From NCBI GenBank assembly GCA_003451935.1, contig DMJA01000142.1, forward strand, positions 1 through 7,208: a stretch of 7,208 nucleotides of DNA, given 5' to 3'. Below are positions 1-6,093 of this stretch, piece after piece. Below the pieces are notes generated by a model that made no database searches, was not told the DNA's origin, and saw only the letters and a list, made by a program, of their open reading frames with translations. This DNA comes from Verrucomicrobiota bacterium (GTDB lineage: Bacteria > Verrucomicrobiota > Kiritimatiellia > CAIQIC01 > Lenti-01). The first letter of the stretch is position 1. The number at the start of each line of letters is the position of its first letter. The position numbers were made by a program, and so were the translations under genes.

Positions 1-913
1 GGTGGGGTCGCTGCTGGAGGTGGGGACGGGCTTCCACCCCGAATTGACCGGGCGCGAAAACGTCTATATGAACGGAACCATCCTCGGGATGAAGATGCGC
101 GAGATCGACGCGAAGTTCGACGAGATCGTGGCCTTTTCCGAACTGGAGAAGTTCATCGACACTCCCGTGAAGCGATATTCGAGCGGGATGTACGTGCGGC
201 TGGCGTTTTCCGTGGCGGCGCATCTGGAGCCGGAGATCCTCCTGGTGGACGAAGTGCTGGCGGTGGGCGATGCGGCTTTCCAGAAGAAATGCCTTGGCAA
301 GATGGGCGACGTCGCCAAGGAAGGGCGCACCATCCTATTTGTGAGCCACAACATGAATGCCATCCAAACCCTGTGCAACCGGGGCGTCCTGCTGGACCGG
401 GGCGGGGTGGCGTTCGAAGGGGAAATCGCTCCGGCGATCAGCCGCTACCACAGCCTGATCCGCAGTCACGAGGTCCGCCGCGGTGCGGACCTGAAGGGAA
501 TCCAAATCACTTCCTTCCGGGTCGAAACCAAGCCGGGCCCCGGGGCGACCTCCGACAGCGAACTGACGGCGGAGGTGGATTTCTTCACGGACCAGCCGTT
601 GCGGAACTGCTACTGGAACTTCGTAATCGAGGACATTGAGGGTCGGTTTGTGATCCATGCCCGCACGGACCCGGCGCAGGAGCAATCCATTTTTGAGAGC
701 GGGTGGCACACGACGCGCATCCGTCTGCCGCGCCTGGGAGTGCAGACGGGGGTGTATTCCATGTGGTTCCGACTGCATGTGAACAGCGGCGAAACCTTTG
801 TTACGGTGGATTCCGAGCGGCATATGCTGGAGGTCCAGGGGCCTGCGGTTTCCGGCCTGGTGGTTGCGCCCTATGAATGGTCTTGGATGGAAAATACGGA
901 GAGAATCCCATGA
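1..913 (+). CDS. wzt: O-antigen/polysaccharide ABC transporter ATP-binding protein, Wzt type (5' partial)
   Basis: Nucleotide-binding subunit that would power export of a lipid-linked polysaccharide across the inner membrane with a Wzm-type permease (not in the window). The reading frame is open at the left edge. The first GTG is not a start but the Val of the conserved stretch before the GFHPELTGREN motif, so roughly the first 90-100 residues, including Walker A, are missing. Numbering the 303 visible residues from that Val: GFHPELTGREN at 10-20, ABC signature YSSGM at 59-63 (the usual variant in Wzt/TagH ATPases), Walker B ILLVDE at 79-84, and the switch His at 116 in FVSHN. After about residue 165 a second, beta-rich domain runs to near residue 295, ending in APYEWSW. 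This fits the Wzt C-terminal carbohydrate-binding domain, which in E. coli O8/O9a reads the modified chain end. The stop overlaps the start of the methyltransferase gene by 4 bp. Confidence 0.93.
   Translation, partial: VGSLLEVGTGFHPELTGRENVYMNGTILGMKMREIDAKFDEIVAFSELEKFIDTPVKRYSSGMYVRLAFSVAAHLEPEILLVDEVLAVGDAAFQKKCLGKMGDVAKEGRTILFVSHNMNAIQTLCNRGVLLDRGGVAFEGEIAPAISRYHSLIRSHEVRRGADLKGIQITSFRVETKPGPGATSDSELTAEVDFFTDQPLRNCYWNFVIEDIEGRFVIHARTDPAQEQSIFESGWHTTRIRLPRLGVQTGVYSMWFRLHVNSGETFVTVDSERHMLEVQGPAVSGLVVAPYEWSWMENTERIP
898..903 (+). promoter_or_regulatory. Ribosome binding site of the FkbM methyltransferase gene
   Basis: GGAGAG lies 6 nt before the ATG at 910, inside the end of the wzt coding region. 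It supports 910 over the upstream in-frame GTG at 877, which would add 11 residues and extend the overlap with wzt. Confidence 0.6.
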
Positions 914-1794
914 AATCGATCGTTCCAATTCTGGTCAAAATCTGGCGGCGGATCAATCCGGTGGCGCAGCTCCGCGCGGATGTGGAAGCCCTGAAAAGGG
1001 AATGCAAGCTGGCGGTGCCGGTGTCGTCGGATGTGATCCTGACCCGGTTTGAGGATTTCATCCTGAGCCTGCCGGCCAAGGACCACGGCATGGTGGCCTC
1101 CTACGTGTTTGGCGACAACATTGAACTGGGGTTTCGCCTCTTGTTCCAGCAGATGCTGCGGGAGGGGATGGCGGTGATCGACGTTGGTGCTCACATCGGC
1201 ATCTACACGCTGCTGGCTTCAAGCCGCGTCGGCCCGAATGGGCGCGTCTTCAGCTTCGAGCCCACGCCGGCCACCTACGAATTGCTGCGGGAGAACGTAG
1301 GTCGCACCGCCTATCGCCATTGGGTGACCCTCCACCAGAATGCCGTGTCGGACAAGGCGGGGCGCCTGTCTTTTGCCATCTCGAAGGACAGCAGCCGGAA
1401 CAACTCTTTGTTCTTCGATGACAAGGCCGAGCGGCAGGAAATCGTCGAGGTGGAGACGGTCGTTCTGGACCAAACGATTCCCGAAGGGCAACAAATCGAC
1501 CTAGTGAAAATCGATGCCGAGGGCGCGGAGCCCGCGGTAATCCGGGGCATGGTGCGCATTCTGGAGCGCAATCCGGACATCGTTTTGTTCATGGAATACG
1601 CGCCCGAGCACATCCAGCGGGCCGGGGAATCCGCGGAAGCGCTGTTGCGCCAGTTGGCGGGCATGGGTTTCCGCTTTTACGTGATTCGCGATTTCGAAGG
1701 CGCCTGCGATGAAATCGGGATGGAGGACCTGCTCCGCAAGCCCAGCGCGAATCTGCTGGTCAGCCGCCACGCTTGCCCGGGGCATCGGTCATGA
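910..1794 (+). CDS. FkbM-family SAM-dependent methyltransferase
   Basis: Predicted 294-residue class I methyltransferase that transfers a methyl group from S-adenosylmethionine, probably to a sugar hydroxyl of the glycan. Residues 1-35 form a basic/hydrophobic, possibly helical lead. The SAM-binding motif I is VIDVGAHIGIYTLLAS at 89-104. The acidic residue closing strand beta-2 is E117 in FSFEPTP, and the FkbM hallmark LVKIDAEGAEPAVIRG is at 198-213. The ATG at 910 forms an ATGA overlap with the wzt stop and has a GGAGAG site 6 nt upstream. Its stop overlaps the next gene by 4 bp as well. FkbM enzymes are common in polysaccharide and natural-product clusters as O-methyltransferases. The acceptor here is not shown by the sequence. 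Its position directly after a Wzt with a C-terminal binding domain makes a chain-end methyl cap plausible, but internal sugar decoration is equally possible. Confidence 0.9.
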   Translation: MKSIVPILVKIWRRINPVAQLRADVEALKRECKLAVPVSSDVILTRFEDFILSLPAKDHGMVASYVFGDNIELGFRLLFQQMLREGMAVIDVGAHIGIYTLLASSRVGPNGRVFSFEPTPATYELLRENVGRTAYRHWVTLHQNAVSDKAGRLSFAISKDSSRNNSLFFDDKAERQEIVEVETVVLDQTIPEGQQIDLVKIDAEGAEPAVIRGMVRILERNPDIVLFMEYAPEHIQRAGESAEALLRQLAGMGFRFYVIRDFEGACDEIGMEDLLRKPSANLLVSRHACPGHRS

Positions 1795-3080
1795 AAACGG
1801 CGGACCGGCCGTTCTACATCTCGGCGGAGTACCTCCTTCCCCACTGCGGGTTGGCCCATTATCTGGAGACGTTGGTGGGTGCCTTACGGAGGATTCAGCC
1901 GGAATCTGGAATCGTCGTGAAATCCCTTGAGCCTTTGTGGGAGGGAGATGACACTATTTCCCTCCGCACGGATGTCGGCCCGCTGGAGCGCCATGTGGTG
2001 CGTCCGGGCGTACGGGACTTCATCATGGTGCACATCCAGCCCCACCTGCCGAAATTCGTTTGGGACGCCGTGTTGTGGGGGCTGTCGGCCTACAACTACT
2101 TTGTCATCCATCGCCGCATCGCGCGCGGATGGTTGGAGCAGGATGCCGACACCTGCGTTCTCCTGCCGCACATCCCTCTGGACCCGGCGGTGAAGCTGTA
2201 TTACCGGGCCTTGATGAAATGCCGGTTAATCTGGGTGATCCACGATCTGCATCCCTTCTATTTTCCAGAGGCCTGGAACCGGTCCTCCCTGAAAATGTGC
2301 AAAACCATCCTGCCCGAATTGGCCCGGAAGGCGCGCCACATCATCGTGCACAACGAATTTACGCGGGATTCCGCGGTGAAATACCTGGGGGCCGATCCGA
2401 AAAAGATGACGGTCATCCGTCTGCCCCACATCATGAATCTGGCCCCGGCGGGGGATGCCACCGGTGACGCAGCGGTGTTGGCGGAACTAGGCGTCCGGAA
2501 GCCCTACGCCTTGTGGGCCAGTTCAACGACCATCCTCCATAAAAACCACGAGCGGCTGATCCGGGCTTGGATCCAAGTGCAACAAAAGTCGGAACAGCGG
2601 GTGCAACTGGTCTGCACGGGCAGCAAGCAGCCCCGTTGGCATGAAATCGCGCCGGTGCTGGAATCGGTCGGTGACGGGGCGGACATCGTATTCACCGATA
2701 CGATCCCGAAAGCCTCGCTCCAGGTTTTGCTGCGCAACGCGGCACTGGCGGTTTGCCCCACTCTATTCGAGGGCGGGGGGTGCGGTCCGGCGATGGAGGC
2801 GGCCTACGCCGGCGTCCCTGTTGTTTGCTCCAACATCCCGCAGATCCAGGAACAGTACGACCACCGCGAGGACCTGTGCCGCTATTTCGATCCCCGCGAC
2901 GAAGCTTCGCTGGCGGCGGCGGTGTTGCTGGCCCTGAAAAACAGGGACGAAACGCAAACCATGGCGGAACGCGCCCAAAAATGGATTCAACAACGGCGGA
3001 CATGGGACGATGTCGCACGGGAATACTGGGCGGTCATCAATACCGTTCGGCAGGGGCAGAAGGCATTGCCGGCACCATGA
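1791..3080 (+). CDS. GT-B glycosyltransferase, GT4-like (first of two)
   Basis: Predicted 429-residue cytoplasmic retaining glycosyltransferase that would add a sugar from a nucleotide donor to the growing lipid-linked glycan. The N-terminal Rossmann half has PHCGLAHYLETLV near 17-29, WVIHDLHPF at 148-156 and HIIVHNEFTRDS at 183-194. The C-terminal half starts near 238 with ALWASSTTILHKNHERL, whose HKNH at 250-253 matches the usual (H)KN motif after the first strand. The donor-binding acidic pair is E327/E336 in LFEGGGCGPAMEAAYAGVPV. The spacing is E-x8-E, one longer than the textbook E-x7-E but of the EGGGxxP type known in this family. SNIP follows, as in GT4 enzymes of O-antigen clusters. 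The ATG at 1791 overlaps the preceding stop (ATGA). A TTG 18 nt upstream is in frame but less likely. The Shine-Dalgarno is weak (GGGG about 8 nt upstream), so translation probably depends on coupling. Donor and linkage cannot be read from sequence; perosamine or mannose are candidates from context. Confidence 0.9.
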   Translation: MKTADRPFYISAEYLLPHCGLAHYLETLVGALRRIQPESGIVVKSLEPLWEGDDTISLRTDVGPLERHVVRPGVRDFIMVHIQPHLPKFVWDAVLWGLSAYNYFVIHRRIARGWLEQDADTCVLLPHIPLDPAVKLYYRALMKCRLIWVIHDLHPFYFPEAWNRSSLKMCKTILPELARKARHIIVHNEFTRDSAVKYLGADPKKMTVIRLPHIMNLAPAGDATGDAAVLAELGVRKPYALWASSTTILHKNHERLIRAWIQVQQKSEQRVQLVCTGSKQPRWHEIAPVLESVGDGADIVFTDTIPKASLQVLLRNAALAVCPTLFEGGGCGPAMEAAYAGVPVVCSNIPQIQEQYDHREDLCRYFDPRDEASLAAAVLLALKNRDETQTMAERAQKWIQQRRTWDDVAREYWAVINTVRQGQKALPAP

Positions 3081-4327
3081 AACTCTGCATCATCGACCCC
3101 ATTGGCAATCTTGGCGGTGGCAGCCGGTTTCTCCGCTGCCTCGTCCCAGCGCTGAAAGAACGGCGGCCGGAGTTGATCCTGCGCCTGCTTGCGCCTCGCG
3201 CCCTGTTCGCGCGGGAGGATTGGAAGGCCTTCGCCGGAACGCATGGTCTGGAAGTCGTCGAATTAGTTTCCACCCGCTGGACGCAGGAGGGGGTGCCCGG
3301 ACTTCCCTCCACGGCGGCGGGAATCCGCTATGCCCAAGGCCGTTTTCCAAAATGGCTCGGGCGGCTGCCCGGTCGGATGTCCGGGAACTTCCAAAACGAA
3401 GTCCGGCGGAAAAGTGCCGGAGCGGATTTGGCGTTCTTTCCCTGGCCCTTCCTGTTTTCGCTGCCGGCGCTGGATTGTCCGGCGGCTGCCGTGGTTCATG
3501 ATTTCAACTACAAGTATTCTTTCGGCGGATTTTCCGCCCTGTTCCCTTGGCAACGGGAACTGGTTGAGCGGGAAATGCCGCGCTGGCTGGCTGGCACCCA
3601 TCCGGTGGTGACATCGGACTTCATGGCGGCGGAACTGCGCCGTTTTTATCCGGACTGGCAGGAGAAGGCGACGATGATCCGGATGCCGCCCATGATTCCG
3701 CCGCTGGCCCCGGTGAAAGACGACCGGCCGTCGGAGGAAATCATTCGCCGTTTGGGCATTCAGTCGCCGTTTGTTTTGTATCCGTGCAATCTGCATGCCC
3801 ACAAAAACATTGGCCCGCTCCTCGCGGCCATCGCCCTGTTGGCAGAAAAGGGGACGGCCCCCAGTCTGGTCTTGACCGGGCCCTATACGGATCAAATCCG
3901 TGGCCCGGCCTGCCGCATAGGCGTGGTCCGGGATGCCGGGCCCGCCAACGTGATCGGGCTGGGCTATGTGTCCCACCGGGACATGGAGGCGTTGACGGAA
4001 TTGGCGGCCGTGGTGGTGTCGAGCTCTCTCTATGAGGCGGGCAATGGCCCCGGCCTCGAGGGCTGGGCGAAGGGGCGGCCGGTGGCGATGTCGGACATTC
4101 CGAGTTTTGTAGAGCACATGAAGGTGTGGGGCGTCCACGCCGAACTGTTCAATCCCCGGTCTCCGGAGAGCATCGCCGCGGCGTTGGACCGGATTTTGCG
4201 GGATCCTGACAAGGCGCTGGCCTTGGCCAAGGAATCCCAGAAAAGAATTTCGGCCAACACGTGGGCTCGCGCCGCGGACCAATATCTGTTACTTTTCGAC
4301 CGAATGACAAAGGAGAATACGCCATGA
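3077..4327 (+). CDS. GT-B glycosyltransferase, GT4-like (second of two)
   Basis: Predicted 416-residue glycosyltransferase, distinct in sequence from its upstream neighbour but of the same fold. The N-terminus MKLCIIDPIGNLGGGSRFL carries the glycine-rich acceptor-side loop (residues 9-15). VVHDFNYKYSFGG at 139-151 holds the conserved His-Asp, and TSDFMAAELRRFYP at 179-192 ends the N-terminal domain. The C-terminal domain opens with VLYPCNLHAHKN (233-244), with H242-K243-N244 as the HKN motif. The donor-binding pair is E320/E328 in LYEAGNGPGLEGWAKG, a standard E-x7-E, followed by MSDIPSFVEH. The ATG at 3077 forms an ATGA overlap with the previous stop. A longer in-frame reading from 2753 exists only because that frame stays open inside the upstream gene, and it adds no family sequence. 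Only a distant GAAGG precedes the start, which again suggests coupled translation. Probably acts with the upstream enzyme in assembling the repeat unit or adaptor; sugar specificity is unknown. Confidence 0.9.
   Translation: MKLCIIDPIGNLGGGSRFLRCLVPALKERRPELILRLLAPRALFAREDWKAFAGTHGLEVVELVSTRWTQEGVPGLPSTAAGIRYAQGRFPKWLGRLPGRMSGNFQNEVRRKSAGADLAFFPWPFLFSLPALDCPAAAVVHDFNYKYSFGGFSALFPWQRELVEREMPRWLAGTHPVVTSDFMAAELRRFYPDWQEKATMIRMPPMIPPLAPVKDDRPSEEIIRRLGIQSPFVLYPCNLHAHKNIGPLLAAIALLAEKGTAPSLVLTGPYTDQIRGPACRIGVVRDAGPANVIGLGYVSHRDMEALTELAAVVVSSSLYEAGNGPGLEGWAKGRPVAMSDIPSFVEHMKVWGVHAELFNPRSPESIAAALDRILRDPDKALALAKESQKRISANTWARAADQYLLLFDRMTKENTP
4310..4315 (+). promoter_or_regulatory. Strong ribosome binding site of per
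   Basis: AAGGAG, a near-consensus Shine-Dalgarno, lies 8 nt before the ATG at 4324. It is the best site in the window and decides the start against the in-frame GTG at 4261. It may give per more initiation than the coupled genes before it. Confidence 0.75.
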
Positions 4328-5430
4328 AGAAACCCATCCGGATTCCCGTTTATCAGCCCGATTTGAGCGGGAACGAGAAGAAGTACGTAATCGAATGCCT
4401 GGATTCGACCTGGATTTCGTCCAAGGGGGAATTCCTGCAGAAGTTCGAACGCCGTTTTGCGGAGGCGACCGGCGTGAAGCGTGCCACGGCGGTTTCCAAC
4501 GGCACGGTGGCCATTCATCTGGCTTTGCTGGCGCTGGGCGTGGGGCCGGGCGACGAAGTGATCGTGCCCTCCCTGACCTATGTGGCCTCGGTGAATCCGA
4601 TCCTCTATGTGGGCGCCAAGCCGGTTTTCGTGGATTCCCTGCCGGGCACCTGGCAGATGGATCCAGAGGATGTGAGGAGAAAGATCACGCCCCGGACGCG
4701 CGCCATCATCGCCGTTCATCTGTACGGGCATCCCTGCGACATGGATCCGATCATGCACATCGTTCGGGAGCATCGGCTGCTGCTGCTCGAGGATTGCGCC
4801 GAGGCCATGGGGTCGCGCTACCACGGGCAGCACGTCGGTTCGTTCGGGCACATGGCGGCCTACAGCTTCTTCGGCAACAAGACGGTGACGACCGGCGAAG
4901 GCGGCATGGTGGTCACAAACGACGAGACGTTGCACGACCGGGCGCTCCATTTCAAGGGGCAGGGGTTGGCGCGAGATCGGGAATATTGGCACGACGTGGT
5001 CGGGTACAACTATCGCATGACCAACATATGCGCGGCCATCGGACTGGCGCAACTGGAGCGGCTGGACGCCATTCTGGAGCGGAAGCGCAAAGTCGCCCGG
5101 GGCTACCGGGAGGCGTTGGCGGGATTGCCCGTCGCCCTGCACGCGGAAAGTCCGGGCGTGTTCCACTCCTACTGGATGTGCTCCATCCTCGTGGACAATC
5201 CGGACGACCGGGATCCGCTGCGCGAGGCCCTGTTGGATGCAGGAATCGAGACCCGGCCGGTATTTTATCCGGTCCACACCATGCCGATGTATGCGGGGCA
5301 TTTCGACAGCCATCCGGTGGCGGAGGACATCGCCCGCCGGGGGATGAACCTTCCCAGCTGGCCCAATCTGGGTCAGGAACAAATTAAGGAAATCGCCGGG
5401 ATTGTGGCGAAGTACTACCAGCGGGGCTGA
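4324..5430 (+). CDS. per: GDP-perosamine synthase (PLP-dependent DegT/DnrJ/EryC1/StrS sugar aminotransferase)
   Basis: Catalyses PLP- and glutamate-dependent amination of GDP-4-keto-6-deoxy-D-mannose to GDP-perosamine in the cytoplasm. The 368-residue protein reads along its length like E. coli O157 RfbE/Per as I recall it: PVYQPDLSG at 8-16, LDSTWISSKG at 26-35, VSNGTVAIHLALLALG at 57-72, VHLYGHPCDM at 131-140, EDCAEA at 156-161 (D157 is expected to contact the PLP pyridine nitrogen), SFFGNKTVTTGEGGMVV at 181-197, YNYRMTNICAAIGLAQLE at 228-245, and ETRPVFYPVHTMPMY at 309-323. K186 is the Schiff-base lysine, at the same number as the reported catalytic lysine of Caulobacter Per; a ColD-type dehydratase would carry His there. 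The ATG at 4324 overlaps the preceding stop (ATGA) and has a strong AAGGAG. The enzymes that supply its substrate (Gmd, ManC) are not in the window. Another 4-aminotransferase of this family is possible but less likely given the motif-level match. Confidence 0.93.
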   Translation: MKKPIRIPVYQPDLSGNEKKYVIECLDSTWISSKGEFLQKFERRFAEATGVKRATAVSNGTVAIHLALLALGVGPGDEVIVPSLTYVASVNPILYVGAKPVFVDSLPGTWQMDPEDVRRKITPRTRAIIAVHLYGHPCDMDPIMHIVREHRLLLLEDCAEAMGSRYHGQHVGSFGHMAAYSFFGNKTVTTGEGGMVVTNDETLHDRALHFKGQGLARDREYWHDVVGYNYRMTNICAAIGLAQLERLDAILERKRKVARGYREALAGLPVALHAESPGVFHSYWMCSILVDNPDDRDPLREALLDAGIETRPVFYPVHTMPMYAGHFDSHPVAEDIARRGMNLPSWPNLGQEQIKEIAGIVAKYYQRG

Positions 5431-5436
5431 GCAAAC

Positions 5437-6066
5437 ATGTCCGTTCCATATTACCTGTTTGGCTGCGGCGGCCACGGGCGCAGCATCGCGGAAATCGTCC
5501 TGTCGAATGATCCGGCAGTGGACATCGTTTTTGTGGACCGGATGGCCCGTCCGGGGGAAAAAGTGCTGGGGTTTCCCGTCTGGCCGAATGTGGATCTGCC
5601 GGTCGAATGCCGGGTCTTGGCAACGGTCGGGGACAACGAGGAACGCAAAAAAATATTTGAGGCACTCCCGCGCGAAAAGCTGGAACCCTTGATTTCCATC
5701 AGGGCCCATCTGGGTCACCAATGCATCATCGGCCGGGGCAGCAGCGTGGGGGTGGGCGGCTATGTCGGACCCGAAGCCGTGGTCGGCGACAACACCATTT
5801 TGAACACGGGCTGCATCGTGGAGCATGAGGTGGTCGTCGGGTCGCACAACCATATCGCGCCCCATGTCACCATATGCGGGCGCACCCGCATCGGCGACTT
5901 GGTGATGATCGGTGCCGGGGCGACCGTGATCGACGGAATCCGGATCGTTTCCAACGTGATCGTGGGCGCCGGGGCGACGGTGGTGCGCGACATCACGGAG
6001 CCGGGGGTGTATGTGGGTACGCCAGCGGTGCGGATTGCGCCCTATCCCGCCAACGGCGGCAGATAG
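5437..6066 (+). CDS. PglD/NeuD-family sugar N-acetyltransferase, probably GDP-perosamine N-acetyltransferase
   Basis: Predicted 209-residue acetyl-CoA-dependent transferase. The N-terminal Rossmann-like sugar-nucleotide domain begins YYLFGCGGHGRSIAEIV (5-21), with the GxGGHG loop typical of PglD/NeuD. From about residue 88 to 196 runs a left-handed beta-helix of hexapeptide repeats (for example IIGRGSSVGVGGYVGPEAVVG, then GDLVMIGAGATVIDGI and VIVGAGATVVRDI). It ends in the family's closing GVYVGTPAVRI (190-200). H130 (VEHE) and H139 (SHNHI) keep the nine-residue spacing of the active-site histidines H125/H134 of Campylobacter PglD. It starts 6 bp after the per stop, with GGGG about 9 nt upstream as a modest Shine-Dalgarno. 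Adjacency to per suggests the substrate is the 4-amino group of GDP-perosamine, as for Caulobacter PerB; the family also acts on UDP-4-amino sugars and sialic-acid precursors, so the substrate is inferred. The acyl group could be other than acetyl. Confidence 0.88.
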   Translation: MSVPYYLFGCGGHGRSIAEIVLSNDPAVDIVFVDRMARPGEKVLGFPVWPNVDLPVECRVLATVGDNEERKKIFEALPREKLEPLISIRAHLGHQCIIGRGSSVGVGGYVGPEAVVGDNTILNTGCIVEHEVVVGSHNHIAPHVTICGRTRIGDLVMIGAGATVIDGIRIVSNVIVGAGATVVRDITEPGVYVGTPAVRIAPYPANGGR

Positions 6067-6078
6067 CGCGGCTGGTTG

Positions 6079-6093
6079 TCCGCTTCAGGCGGA
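6079..6093. terminator. Small GC hairpin at the convergent gene junction (weak terminator candidate)
   Basis: TCCGC (6079-6083) and GCGGA (6089-6093) can pair around a 5-nt loop, between the + strand acetyltransferase stop and the end of the - strand acyltransferase gene, overlapping its stop codon. The stem is only 5 bp and no T-run follows on either strand, so this is at best a weak bidirectional stop; it may be chance in GC-rich DNA. Confidence 0.2.

Noticed and set aside
2753..3076. A possible 108-residue N-terminal extension of the second glycosyltransferase.
   Set aside because: The stretch overlaps the conserved C-terminal domain of the upstream glycosyltransferase. The extension is Gly/Arg/Pro-rich with no family similarity, while the ATG at 3077 gives a normal GT-B N-terminus and an ATGA junction.
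3263..4282. A 339-codon - strand frame, and a 330-codon + strand frame at 4395-5387.
   Set aside because: Both have low-complexity Arg/Gly/His/Pro-rich translations and lie wholly over conserved glycosyltransferase and perosamine synthase coding sequence in other frames.
4030..5865. A 611-codon open frame on the - strand, opposite the second glycosyltransferase gene's end, per and most of the acetyltransferase gene.
   Set aside because: Its translation is rich in His, Arg, Pro, Gly and Asp, shows no recognisable domain, and lies opposite three clear protein families. Long stop-free antisense frames are expected opposite GC-rich genes.
5881..6000. Similar short DNA words (GCCGGGGCGAC and neighbours) repeated within the acetyltransferase gene.
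   Set aside because: They encode successive turns of the beta-helix (GAGATVIDGI, GAGATVVRDI) and are explained by the protein's hexapeptide repeats rather than by a DNA-level repeat.
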